A program made the translations under genes and the position numbers. Shown here piece by piece: positions 28,062-36,584 of a stretch of 64,000 nt of DNA. The stretch's first letter is position 1; each line of letters opens with the position of its first letter. The notes beneath the pieces are model-generated. The model saw only the letters and a program-made list of their open reading frames with translations. It was not told where the DNA came from and did not search any database. Source of the DNA: Cryobacterium cryoconiti (GTDB taxonomy: Bacteria; Actinomycetota; Actinomycetes; Actinomycetales; Microbacteriaceae); contig NZ_SOHA01000001.1 of assembly GCF_004403065.1 (NCBI RefSeq), forward strand, positions 1-64,000, in the 5' to 3' direction.

Positions 28062-29786
28062 TCAGGACAACCCGACGATCTCGCCGTTCTCGTCTATGTC
28101 GATGCCTTCGGCTGCCGGTGCAGACGAGAGACCAGGCATGGTGCGCATGTCGCCGCAGAGGGGATAGATGAACCCGGCCCCGATCGAGGCACGCACCTCA
28201 CGCACCGGCAGTCGCCACCCGGTGGGTGCTCCCTTGATTTTGGGGTCGGCCGACAGGGACAGGTGTGTCTTGGCGATGCACACCGGCAGGCTTCCGAAGC
28301 CTGCCCGCTCGTACTTGTCGAGTTGCCGAGCGGCCAGCGGCGAGAGGTCCACGCCGTCGGCGCCGTACATCTCGCGCGCGATCACATCGATCTTGTCGAC
28401 CAGGGGAAGTTCGTCGGGATAGAGCCGGTGGAAGCTCGACGGTTCAGCGCAGGCCTCCGCAACCGCCTCGGCCAGCTCGACCGCACCCCTGCCGCCTTCG
28501 GTGAAGTGGTAGCTGATCGCCGCGCGCACACCTTCCTCTGCTGCGACGTCCATGATCGCCTGATGCTCACTGGCGTAGTCGGTGGGAAATGCGTTCACCG
28601 CAATGACCGGCGTCACTCCGTGACGGCGGATGTTGGCGATCTGCCGGCGCAGGTTCACTGCCCCGGCGATGACGTCGTCGGGATTCTCGGCGAGCATCTC
28701 CGGCGGCAGCGGTCGGCCGGCGACGACCCGGTACTTGTTTGAGTGAGTTTTCAGGTCACGCACGGTCGCGACGATGACGGCGGCATCCGGCGCCAGCCCG
28801 GAGGCACGGCACTTGATATTGAAGAACTTTTCCGCGCCGATGTCTGCACCGAACCCCGCCTCGGTGATGAGGTAGTCACCGGCATGGATGCCGATCAGAT
28901 CGGCGAGCACCGAGGAGTTACCGGTGGCGATGTTCCCGAACGGACCGCTGTGCACGAGCACTGGCGTCTGCTCCACGGTCTGCATCAGGTTCGGCTTGAT
29001 GGCGTCCTTGAGTATCGCGGTCATGGCGCCGGCCGCCTTGAGCATCTCGGCGGTCACCGGTTCGCCGCCGCGGTTGTAGCCGACGACGATTCTTCCCATC
29101 CGTTCACGGAGATCCCGCAACGACGTGCACAGCGACAACAACGCCATCACCTCGCTGGCTGCGGAGATGTCGAAACCGGATTGGAACGGATTGCCGTCGT
29201 CAGGACCGCCGAGCCCGGTGATGATGGTGCGCAGCTCGCGATCGTTGACGTCGAGGACACGTCGCCAGGTGATCTCATGGGGGTCGAACCCGAGACGGTT
29301 TCCCTTGTGAATGTGGTTGCCGATCATCGCCGACAATAGGTTGTGGGCCGCGGTAACGGCGTGCGTGTCGCCGGTCAGGTGCAGGTTCAGTGCCTCCATC
29401 GGGACCACCTGAGCGTAGCCGCCACCAGCGGCTCCGCCCTTGATGCCGAACGTCGGCCCCATCGACGGCTGCCGTATCGCGACGATCCCGAGCTTGTCGA
29501 TGTGCCGGAAGCCCTGACCGAGCCCCACCGCGGTGGTCGTCTTGCCTGACCCGAGTGGAGTCGGCGTGATTGCGGTGACGACGACATACTTGGCCCGTGG
29601 ACGGTCACGGAGCTCATCGATCGCATCGAGGGAGATCTTCGACGCCGCACTTCCGTACGGTTCCAGCAGGTGTGGACCGATGCCCATGTCGGCTGCAACC
29701 TCTTCAAGCGGACGACGGACCGCAGCGCGCGAGATAGCGAGATCCGACGGCATGGTCGTGGTGATTGATCGAGATGGCTTGAACAT
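28062..29786 (-). CDS. fhs: Formate--tetrahydrofolate ligase
   Basis: Encodes 574 aa; ATG at 29784-29786 with GAGGAGG upstream on the minus strand. It uses ATP to join formate to tetrahydrofolate, giving 10-formyl-THF. The ATP-binding loop is TPTPLGSGKTTTAVGLGQG near residue 75. Other family blocks are RQPSMGPTFGIKGGAAGGGY, HLTGDTHAVTAAHNLL and TEAGFGADIGAEKFFNIKCR. Full family length. The gene stands alone on this strand, with the ABC exporter upstream and in the same direction 73 bp away. Confidence 0.96.
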   Translation of the reverse strand: MFKPSRSITTTMPSDLAISRAAVRRPLEEVAADMGIGPHLLEPYGSAASKISLDAIDELRDRPRAKYVVVTAITPTPLGSGKTTTAVGLGQGFRHIDKLGIVAIRQPSMGPTFGIKGGAAGGGYAQVVPMEALNLHLTGDTHAVTAAHNLLSAMIGNHIHKGNRLGFDPHEITWRRVLDVNDRELRTIITGLGGPDDGNPFQSGFDISAASEVMALLSLCTSLRDLRERMGRIVVGYNRGGEPVTAEMLKAAGAMTAILKDAIKPNLMQTVEQTPVLVHSGPFGNIATGNSSVLADLIGIHAGDYLITEAGFGADIGAEKFFNIKCRASGLAPDAAVIVATVRDLKTHSNKYRVVAGRPLPPEMLAENPDDVIAGAVNLRRQIANIRRHGVTPVIAVNAFPTDYASEHQAIMDVAAEEGVRAAISYHFTEGGRGAVELAEAVAEACAEPSSFHRLYPDELPLVDKIDVIAREMYGADGVDLSPLAARQLDKYERAGFGSLPVCIAKTHLSLSADPKIKGAPTGWRLPVREVRASIGAGFIYPLCGDMRTMPGLSSAPAAEGIDIDENGEIVGLS

Positions 29787-29859
29787 GGTGCCTCCTCAGC
29801 GACTCAGCGCCCCTGGGGCCTGGTGACCCAAGCGTACTGTCAGGCCCCGGGCTCAGTGA

Positions 29860-31761
29860 CTAGGTCAGGCTCAGCGTTTCCTCGTCGGCCGCAACATCCG
29901 TCTGCACGGCGAACTGGGTCCGGTGCAATTCCTCGTACCGCCCACCCACAGCCAGCAGTTCCTCGTGCGTACCGCGCTCCACGATCGAGCCGTCCTCAAC
30001 CACGAGGATCAGGTCCGCGCTGCGGATGGTGGAGAGGCGGTGTGCGATCACCATCGCCGTCCGTCCCTCGAGCGCCTCGCTGAGCGCCGCCTGCACGGCG
30101 GCCTCAGACGTCGAGTCCAGCGCCGCCGTCGCCTCGTCGAGGATGACGACGCGCGGCTGGGCGAGCAGGAGCCTCGCGATGGTCATCCGCTGGCGCTCAC
30201 CCCCGGACAGCCGGTAGCCACGCTCCCCGACCATGGTGTCCAGCTGGTCCGGCAGGGACCGGATGAGCGGCTCGAGCCGCGCTCGGCGCACGGCGTCCCA
30301 CACCTCGTCGTCGGACGCCTCCGGCCTTGCGAGGCGCAGATTGGAGAGGATGGTTTCGTGGAACAGGTGGCCGTCTTGCGTCACCATGCCCAGGCTGTGC
30401 CGCATGGAGGCGAAAGTGACATCGCGGACATCCGTCCCTGCGAGGCGCACGGCGCCGCTGTCGACGTCGTACAGGCGCGAGAGGAGCTGCGCAATTGTGG
30501 ACTTGCCGGCACCGGATGTCCCAACGAGGGCAACGGTCTGCCCCGGCTCGATCCTGAAGGATACGCCGTGCAGCACCTCCTCGCCGCCGCGGGTGTCCAG
30601 CGTGGCAACCTCCTCGAGAGAGGCGAGGGACACTTTGTCCGCGGACGGGTAGGCGAAGCGCACGTTGTCGAACTCGACGGCCACGGGGCCTTCGGGAACG
30701 GCGACGGCGTCGGGCTTCTCCTTGATGAGCGGGTCGAGGTCCAACACCTCGAAGACGCGCTCGAAGCTGACCACCGCGCTCATGATCTCCACCCGTGCGT
30801 TTGCGAGGCTGGTGAGCGGCGCGTAGAGGCGGGTGAGGAGGAGCGCCAGGGTGACCACGTCACCGGTATTCAGCTGGCCGGCGAGTGCGAGGAAGCCGCC
30901 GAGCCCATATACGAGGGCGAGGGCGAGAGCGGAGACGAGCATCAGGGCGGTGAAGAAGACGAACTGCAGCATCGCGGTCCGCACCCCGATGTCGCGCACA
31001 CGGGCGGCGCGAACGCGGAACTCCTCGGCCTCCTCGTCGGGCCGGCCGAACAGCTTGACGAGGGTGGCGCCAGGCGCCGAGAAGCGCTCGGTCATCTGCG
31101 TGCTCATGGCGGAATTGTGATCGGCGGCCTCGCGGCGCAGCGCGGCGAGGCGGCTGCCCATGCGGCGCGCGGGTATCAGGAAGATGGGGAGCATGATCAT
31201 GGCGAGAACCGTCACGAGCCAGGACGTGTTGAGCATGACGATCAGGGTGAGGGTCAGCGCCACGAGGTTCGTGACCACGCCGGACAGCGTGCCGCTGAAG
31301 GCCTGCTGGGCGCCGATCACATCGTTGTTGAGGCGGCTCACGAGGGCGCCCGTCCGCGTGCGGGTGAAGAACGCGATCGGCATCTTCTGCACGTGGTTGA
31401 AGACGGAGGTGCGGAGGTCCAGGATCACGCCTTCGCCGATCCGCGCCGAGTACCAGCGCGTCACGAGTGACACGGCGGCGTCGGCCACGGCCACGAGGGC
31501 GATGACGACGGCGATCCATATGATCGTGGTGACCTCGCCCTGGGCGACGATGACGTCGACCACCTGGCCGGCGAGTACCGGCGTTGCGACCGCGAGGAAT
31601 GCTCCCACGATGGAGAGAGCGATGAAGATCAACAGCTTGGACCGGTAGGGCACCGCGAACGTCATGATCCGCCGCACGGACTCACGGGAGAAGCCGTGTT
31701 TGCCGTCCCTGGCGGTAGAGATCTTGTACAGCGAGCTCCAGGCCGCGCCTTCCATGCTCAT
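29860..31761 (-). CDS. ABC exporter, fused permease and ATPase
   Basis: Encodes 633 aa. I chose ATG at 31761 because GGAAGGAA lies just upstream; a TTG seven codons earlier is weaker. Six membrane helices in residues ~45-330 (LLIFIALSIVGAFLAVATPV, IIWIAVVIALVAVADAAVS and others) form a type IV ABC exporter domain. The ATPase has Walker A VGTSGAGKST, Q-loop MVTQDGHLF, signature LSGGERQRM, Walker B VVILDEATAALD and the H-loop IAHRLST. A ~20-residue insertion with LASLEEVATLDTRGG interrupts the NBD before the Walker A. Works as a homodimer or with a second half transporter; substrate unknown (lipid or drug). Confidence 0.93.
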   Translation of the reverse strand: MSMEGAAWSSLYKISTARDGKHGFSRESVRRIMTFAVPYRSKLLIFIALSIVGAFLAVATPVLAGQVVDVIVAQGEVTTIIWIAVVIALVAVADAAVSLVTRWYSARIGEGVILDLRTSVFNHVQKMPIAFFTRTRTGALVSRLNNDVIGAQQAFSGTLSGVVTNLVALTLTLIVMLNTSWLVTVLAMIMLPIFLIPARRMGSRLAALRREAADHNSAMSTQMTERFSAPGATLVKLFGRPDEEAEEFRVRAARVRDIGVRTAMLQFVFFTALMLVSALALALVYGLGGFLALAGQLNTGDVVTLALLLTRLYAPLTSLANARVEIMSAVVSFERVFEVLDLDPLIKEKPDAVAVPEGPVAVEFDNVRFAYPSADKVSLASLEEVATLDTRGGEEVLHGVSFRIEPGQTVALVGTSGAGKSTIAQLLSRLYDVDSGAVRLAGTDVRDVTFASMRHSLGMVTQDGHLFHETILSNLRLARPEASDDEVWDAVRRARLEPLIRSLPDQLDTMVGERGYRLSGGERQRMTIARLLLAQPRVVILDEATAALDSTSEAAVQAALSEALEGRTAMVIAHRLSTIRSADLILVVEDGSIVERGTHEELLAVGGRYEELHRTQFAVQTDVAADEETLSLT

Positions 31762-32024
31762 TGAGGTTCCTTCCGTGGGCAACAGTCCAGCTTAGATGGC
31801 GAGTTGCCCGAGCTTGGCGACGCGGCTGCCGAGGTGACGCGCGGTGCGGCGGTCAGGACCGCGGCGGGGTTCGCGGTCATTTCACGACTGTGCGCCGGCT
31901 CCGAGGTAGCAGCCAAGACGGTTGTCGTCATGGTCGGTGGACGTGGTGGTGTTCCAGCCGGGGAGCGGCCCGAGACTGACCCAATGCATGCCTGAACGGG
32001 CGAGGGCGCGACTGGAAGTTGCTT

Positions 32025-32273
32025 TCAGCGCTGGTTTTCGGCCCAGGCGATGGAATGCTGGGCCTGCCCCGCAGTGAGGACCGTTTCTGCTCCGCAGTTC
32101 GTGCACCGGTTGACGTATGTCGTCGAGAACGCGAACAGTGAAATGAAGAACAAGGTGAATCGGTTGGAGCGCCGGATCACGTCTTGCGTTGCCTCGACGT
32201 GGCAGTACCCGCAGACGAAGGAGACCACATTCACGATGCTCTCGGTGAGGCGATTGCCGAAGATTAAAAGCAT
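32025..32273 (-). CDS. Small zinc-ribbon membrane-associated protein
   Basis: Encodes 82 aa; ATG at 32271-32273 with AGAAGGA upstream. Two Cys pairs, CGYC near residue 21 and CTNC near 58, make a zinc ribbon split by a hydrophobic FTLFFISLFAFSTTYV stretch. This arrangement matches the actinobacterial zinc-ribbon family in which a short aromatic hydrophobic segment sits between the two knuckles. Function unknown. Confidence 0.7.
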   Translation of the reverse strand: MLLIFGNRLTESIVNVVSFVCGYCHVEATQDVIRRSNRFTLFFISLFAFSTTYVNRCTNCGAETVLTAGQAQHSIAWAENQR

Positions 32274-32645
32274 GAACTAGTCCTTCTTCTGAATTCGGGC
32301 GTAGCGGGAGGGCGGGGTTGCTCAGCTCTAAGACGTCAGCGGAAAGCGGAACGTCACGCACAACGATGACTTTCGGAGCATTCTGAAGAACGGCCGTGTC
32401 GACATCGACATCATCAGATGTGCGTGTGAAGTCCTGGTTGATGCGGGTCTTGCGAAACAAGAGCATGGGTCGGCTGCGAATGCGGCCCCCGCTTACGGGC
32501 CCGCTTGACGACAGCACATCCCGCTTCTGCGAGTTGCTGTACTCTGAACGGACTGTCCCGAACGAGACAAGTGATCTCTGAGGGGGGATGCAATGGCGCG
32601 GTGTTATCAAATCCCAGCCTCATTCCTCTATTTCCGGAAGATGTG
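32274..32645. other. 372-bp intergenic stretch before the GAF-ANTAR cluster
   Basis: No coding signal with a ribosome binding site is seen, although the downstream frame stays open from 32505. It holds the divergent promoters of the zinc-ribbon gene and the first GAF-ANTAR gene. Base composition is lower in GC than the housekeeping block. Confidence 0.45.
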
Positions 32646-33323
32646 ATGCACGAAAGCAAGAACGATTTCGTGGTTGCTGAACCCACGGATTTGTGTCTGC
32701 CGTTTATCGACGACCTCGGCGTCACCGGTGTGACAATCGCCGTTTTCGGACCGAGGGGCGGTCAATCCACCATCTGCTCGAGTGATGCGGTCGCGGCGCG
32801 GATCGACGAATTGCAGTTCGATCTTGGCGAAGGCCCGCAGTGGGCCACACTCAAATCCGGACTCCCGACGCTCGTGCCGGATGTTTCTACAGGCACCCAT
32901 GATTCCTGGCCCATTTTTGCAGCTTCGATCAGTTCACTTCCTGTGGGCGCGCTCTTCTCGTTCCCCTTGCTTATGGGAGCAGTCACTGTCGGCACCGTCG
33001 GGTTATACCGGCGAACTGCAGGCGCCTTGAGCCCGCAGCACAGAGAGATCGCAGTGACTTTGGCGTCGGCCATGACGGATGTTGCCGTGCGCCACGCCAT
33101 CGCAGGTGCCGACAATGAAGACGCACGAGAGTCGATGGTGACCCCGGCGATGAGGCGCGAGGTTCATCAGGCCATTGGCATGATCCTTGTGCAACTAGAT
33201 ACCACTGCTACGATCGCCTACTCGCGCCTGCAGGCCCACGCTTTTGCCAACGGTCGAACCGTTCAGGACATCGCCCGCGACGTCGTCAGTAGGCACATGA
33301 GCTTTAGATCTCTCCCCGAATAA
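32646..33323 (+). CDS. GAF and ANTAR domain protein (1 of 3)
   Basis: Encodes 225 aa from ATG 32646 with CCGGAAG upstream. The GAF domain spans residues ~15-150, with LDEGPQW-like LGEGPQWATLKSGLPTLVPD that normally reads GEGPC in this family. The last ~60 residues are an ANTAR domain: REVHQAIGMILVQLDTTATI then AYSRLQAHAFANGRTVQDIA. ANTAR domains bind paired hexaloop RNA hairpins and act as antiterminators; GAF probably senses a small ligand. First of three such genes within 2.8 kb. Confidence 0.85.
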   Translation: MHESKNDFVVAEPTDLCLPFIDDLGVTGVTIAVFGPRGGQSTICSSDAVAARIDELQFDLGEGPQWATLKSGLPTLVPDVSTGTHDSWPIFAASISSLPVGALFSFPLLMGAVTVGTVGLYRRTAGALSPQHREIAVTLASAMTDVAVRHAIAGADNEDARESMVTPAMRREVHQAIGMILVQLDTTATIAYSRLQAHAFANGRTVQDIARDVVSRHMSFRSLPE

Positions 33324-33348
33324 TTTCACTACCGAGAAAGAGCAAGCC

Positions 33349-34104
33349 ATGGCTGACCTCACGCGCGAAGCGAAGCTGAATAGAGCGTTCGTTAAACTCG
33401 CCGACACCCTCACGGACGATTTTGACGTCGTTGACCTTCTCCAGAACCTCGTGGAACAGTGCTCGGAAATTCTCGACACCCAAGCCGCGGGTCTGATGCT
33501 CCTCGATGGTTTGGGCGAGTTGCAGCTCGTGGCATCCACCAGTGAAGAAACGACACTCATAGAGGTGATGCAGCTGAACGCGGGCTCCGGACCGTGTGTC
33601 GAGTGCTTCACGACCGGGCAACCGGTGACCGTTGGCGATATCGAAGGTTCCGGGGATCGGTGGCCGGCCTTCCGTCTTGAAGCGATACGACAGGGTTTCA
33701 AATCCGTGCACGCGACCCCAATGCGTCTTCGAGGCCAAGTGCTTGGGGCTTTGAACATGTTCAGCATCCACGTGGGTGAACTGGTCGCCGCTGACGCCGC
33801 TGTTGCGCAGGCCCTGGCCGACGTTGCCACCATCGGACTGCTGCAGGAGCGAGGAAGCAGAGAGCAGACTCTTGTCGCTGCGCAGTTGCAGCGAGCCCTG
33901 AACTCCCGAGTTCTGATCGAGCAAGCAAAGGGCGTTGTATCGGAAAGCGCTGGGCTGACCATGGACGAAGCATTCGCGGCTTTGCGGAAATATGCTCGCG
34001 ACCGCAACCTCACGCTCACCACCGTGGCCACCGCGGTTATCGACCGCAGCATCGATTTGGGAAGCCGCGTCGGCGCGAAAGGCGAAGCCGGCTCACGAGT
34101 CTGA
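33349..34104 (+). CDS. GAF and ANTAR domain protein (2 of 3)
   Basis: Encodes 251 aa, 25 bp after the first GAF-ANTAR gene. GAF domain at residues ~20-165 with LNAGSGPCVECFTTGQPVTV and FKSVHATPMRLRGQVLGALN, close to the standard family sequence. The ANTAR helices follow: ALNSRVLIEQAKGVVSESAG then LTMDEAFAALRKYARDRNLT. The shared AKG motif and aromatic positions look intact, so RNA binding is plausible. Probably an RNA-binding antiterminator controlled by its GAF domain. Confidence 0.9.
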   Translation: MADLTREAKLNRAFVKLADTLTDDFDVVDLLQNLVEQCSEILDTQAAGLMLLDGLGELQLVASTSEETTLIEVMQLNAGSGPCVECFTTGQPVTVGDIEGSGDRWPAFRLEAIRQGFKSVHATPMRLRGQVLGALNMFSIHVGELVAADAAVAQALADVATIGLLQERGSREQTLVAAQLQRALNSRVLIEQAKGVVSESAGLTMDEAFAALRKYARDRNLTLTTVATAVIDRSIDLGSRVGAKGEAGSRV

Positions 34105-34230
34105 ATCTGGCACGGCGAATGGCCGTGTCCCTGATGCTGACGAGAATTGACTCGCAGGCAGCTCGGCCATAGGGTCTAATTGTTGCTCCAGCCCTCGGCA
34201 GCGGTTTATTCGCTGATCCGGGGAGCACAA

Positions 34231-34548
34231 ATGCGTGACAGTCGGCTTTATCCACGCACCGATGACGCATTCACGAGCACATCGTTTGCCGATCTTATTA
34301 ACGAAGACGCGGCGAACTACTGCTGCAGTCACTGCATGTCGATCACGCAGATGTCGGCTTACGGCTGGCTGGTGCGTCGCGAGCCTCGCGTGGAAAGTTC
34401 TGATGGACTCCTCGGCTGCGTGGAGCAACAAAACAAAAGTTTCCAAGGAATGGAAATCGGCGGCGGTTTTCGCTGGACCACCTTCACAGCGCTTCGCGCG
34501 CTTGGCATCGCGGCAGAGTCCGGATCCGCCCGGTTGGTGAGCGCATGA
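34231..34548 (+). CDS. Small protein of unknown function in the GAF-ANTAR cluster
   Basis: Encodes 105 aa from ATG 34231 with GGGGAG at a good distance. Contains a NYCCSHCMSITQMSAYGW segment with three cysteines, then VRREPRVESSDGLLGCVEQQ and a final FRWTTFTALRALG helix. Not recognised. It lies between the second and third GAF-ANTAR genes and could be under their control. Codon use is less GC-biased than in the housekeeping genes. Confidence 0.45.
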   Translation: MRDSRLYPRTDDAFTSTSFADLINEDAANYCCSHCMSITQMSAYGWLVRREPRVESSDGLLGCVEQQNKSFQGMEIGGGFRWTTFTALRALGIAAESGSARLVSA

Positions 34549-34751
34549 CCGCGATCACTCCTGTGGGAGTTCCGACGAATGGCTCCGATCGCCGGCCCGC
34601 GCTGCCGCAATCTGCTGTTCGCGGCAGTGTACTGACGTTCTCAGCCGACCTGACTGCAGTCATCGCCCTGTGGGTTTCGGAAATCGCCGTGCCCAATTCG
34701 AGACGATCCCCACACGAGGAAGCCTGTGTGGAGCGCCAGCGTCAGGCGTAG
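34545..34751 (+). CDS. Possible small coupled protein
   Basis: A 68-aa frame starts at ATG 34545, overlapping the stop of the previous gene as ATGA, with GTGAGCGC just before. It contains one hydrophobic stretch (VLTFSADLTAVIALWVSEIA). No family recognised and coding bias is weak; the overlap is the only positive evidence. Confidence 0.3.
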   Translation: MTAITPVGVPTNGSDRRPALPQSAVRGSVLTFSADLTAVIALWVSEIAVPNSRRSPHEEACVERQRQA

Positions 34752-34760
34752 CGTTCGCCA

Positions 34761-35441
34761 ATGAGTATGTACAACGATGGAAAGGTTGTCGTCGAGGTCA
34801 TGAGGGCACTCGCAGAAGCATCGGAATCCGGTTACGAAGCCAGCGACACCCTTGACCTCTTGGTGCAGGCCGCAACCTCGTTCACGCGTGTTGTTGAGGC
34901 CGGCATCCTGATAGCTGACTGCGATCAGCACCTTCACGTTGTCGCCTCTTCAAAGGAGAGGAGCGCTGACGTCGAGGAAGCGCAGCTGGGCTTCGAGCAA
35001 GGGCCGTGCCTCGTGGCGTTTCGTACTGGTGAAACTTTGGACGTGCCGAACATCGCTGCATCTTGGCGCGCTTGGCCTACGTTCGCTGCCATCGCCGAAG
35101 CCCGCGGGTTCCAGGCCGCGCACGTGGTTCCCTTACGTCCCCGGGGACACAACGCCGGGGTGTTGTGTCTCTTTTTGGAGGAGCTCGGCCCAATGAATGA
35201 CAGAGATGCTGCGTCGATCGAGGTTTTGGTCCGTGCCGCGACAACCAACCTCGACGAGGAATTGCCTCAAGCGCTTGACGCTCGGGTGACGATAGAGCTA
35301 GCCAAAGGGGTTCTCGCTCAGCAGTATGGAGTGCCCATGGGCGTCGCGTTCTCACTCTTGCGCGCTCATGCGCGGAAGACGGATACGCGATTGAGCGATA
35401 TCGCCGGAAAGATTGTGGACAGCCGAGGCAAATTTAGATGA
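34761..35441 (+). CDS. GAF and ANTAR domain protein (3 of 3)
   Basis: Encodes 226 aa. GAF domain residues ~15-165 with LGFEQGPCLVAFRTGETLDV and FQAAHVVPLRPRGHNAGVLC; ANTAR at the C terminus with ALDARVTIELAKGVLAQQYG, then VPMGVAFSLLRAHARKTDTR. It is closer to the second copy (EQGPC, AKGV) than to the first. ATG 34761 has no strong ribosome binding site; a start a few codons further in (second Met) is possible. Likely an RNA-binding regulator; target transcripts unknown. Confidence 0.88.
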   Translation: MSMYNDGKVVVEVMRALAEASESGYEASDTLDLLVQAATSFTRVVEAGILIADCDQHLHVVASSKERSADVEEAQLGFEQGPCLVAFRTGETLDVPNIAASWRAWPTFAAIAEARGFQAAHVVPLRPRGHNAGVLCLFLEELGPMNDRDAASIEVLVRAATTNLDEELPQALDARVTIELAKGVLAQQYGVPMGVAFSLLRAHARKTDTRLSDIAGKIVDSRGKFR

Positions 35442-35505
35442 ACGCAGACGACCATGCTGAAGAGGAGGATCAGCAGCAACCGGTCAGGTAAGCCACGGCG
35501 GAGGC

Positions 35506-35805
35506 TTACTGTCTCAGGATGCGGGATTTCTCCTGTTCGAACTCAGCGGTGGTCAGCACGCCCGCTGACAACAGCTCGCCAAGCTGTGTGAGCTGGGCGA
35601 TCCGGTCACTCGCGCCGGCCGGCTGGGCAGGGCCCTTTGGTGCCGGCGGTTCCGGGGTCGGCCCGCCCGGCACGGACTAATTTTGGTCAGCCCACCGGGC
35701 TTGCTGCCGCCGCTGCACTCGGCCGTGAACGGAACTGGCAACAGCAACAGTAGCTGCGGTCTTCAACAGGCCCACGATGCGACGTGCTTCCGCCGCTTGC
35801 GACAT
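35506..35805 (-). pseudogene. SHOCT-domain protein interrupted by an in-frame TAG
   Basis: On the minus strand one frame of 100 codons begins ATG 35803-35805 with MSQAAEARRIVGLLKTAATV and SSVHGRVQRRQQARWADQN, meets TAG at 35677-35679 (codon 43), and continues PGGPTPEPPAPKGPAQPAG then DRIAQLTQLGELLSAGVLTT, ending in the SHOCT signature EFEQEKSRILRQ and TAA. Only that one codon breaks a normal small SHOCT protein (TAT/CAG/TGG type single-base change). No ribosome binding site is visible, which also argues for a dead gene. Termination at 43 aa or amber readthrough cannot be excluded. Confidence 0.7.
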
Positions 35806-35806
35806 G

Positions 35807-35848
35807 GGGAGAGGGACTTGCTCGCGGCGCGGGCAGGTTGGTAGCTAC
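35807..35848 (+). pseudogene. Fragment of a histidine phosphatase gene
   Basis: The 23-mer starting CGCGGCGCGGGCAGG at 35823-35845 is identical to 47628-47650 inside the histidine phosphatase gene, and the flanks continue the match (GAGGGACTTGCTCG here, GAGGAACTTGCCCG there). It encodes GEGLARGAGRLVA against GEELARGAGRLVA. Homology stops on both sides, so only about 40 bp remain, lodged beside the broken SHOCT gene. Confidence 0.6.
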
Positions 35849-36068
35849 GCCCAACGGGTCCTTCGGCTCGTTCCATCGCGTCGTTGATCCCTCACATCAG
35901 GACACGGTTCTTCTCCGTTCGCGCCCAACGTGGAGGCCCGTATTATCGTCAATCTGCGCGACCCGGCGGTCCGCCTTTCAGCGGGCATAGACCTTGGGGA
36001 CGCCGTCGCGATGCTCTCCTCGTCGTGATTGTCGGTCCTGTCGTCGTGCCTGTCGGTATGGTCGGGGC

Positions 36069-36584
36069 ATGACCATCGAACTGCGCACCGTATCCGCTGA
36101 CGACTGGCGGGTCTGGCGGCCGGTGCGGCTCGCGGCGCTGACCGACGCGCCTGGCGCCTTCGGTTCACGCCTGCAAGAGTGGGCAGACGCGTCGGATGAC
36201 CGTTGGCGTGAGCGTCTGTCGATCCCGGGAGCGATCGATATTCTGGCTGTCGATGTCGACGGGAACACCCCCGTCGGCATGGCCACGGGGATCCCGTGCA
36301 CGGATGCCGCCAGCCGCGCCGAGCTCATCTCCATGTGGGTCGACCCCGCCGTTCGTAGTCGTGGTGTCGCCAGTGCGCTCATCACCGCGATCGCACGTTG
36401 GGCGGCGAGCACTGGCGCGACGACGCTCGTTCTGTCCGTGATGCCGGACAATGTCGCAGCCCGACGAACCTATGAACGAAACGGCTTTGTCGTGTCCGAT
36501 GAACCCGGCGATCTACTGCCGAGTGGCCGGCGCGAGCTCGTCATGCTCCGCGATCTCAGCCCCGAGCGCACCGAGAGGGACTAA
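36069..36584 (+). CDS. GNAT family N-acetyltransferase
   Basis: Encodes 171 aa from ATG 36069. The GNAT fold is seen in IELRTVSADDWRVWRPVRLA at the N terminus, the acetyl-CoA loop MWVDPAVRSRGVASALITAI near residue 95-115 (RxxGxA), and the C-terminal VLSVMPDNVAARRTYERNGF. That last block is typical of N-acetyltransferases acting on small amines or peptides. The substrate cannot be read from sequence. The stop is convergent with, and overlaps by four bases, the phosphotransferase gene on the other strand. Confidence 0.85.
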   Translation: MTIELRTVSADDWRVWRPVRLAALTDAPGAFGSRLQEWADASDDRWRERLSIPGAIDILAVDVDGNTPVGMATGIPCTDAASRAELISMWVDPAVRSRGVASALITAIARWAASTGATTLVLSVMPDNVAARRTYERNGFVVSDEPGDLLPSGRRELVMLRDLSPERTERD

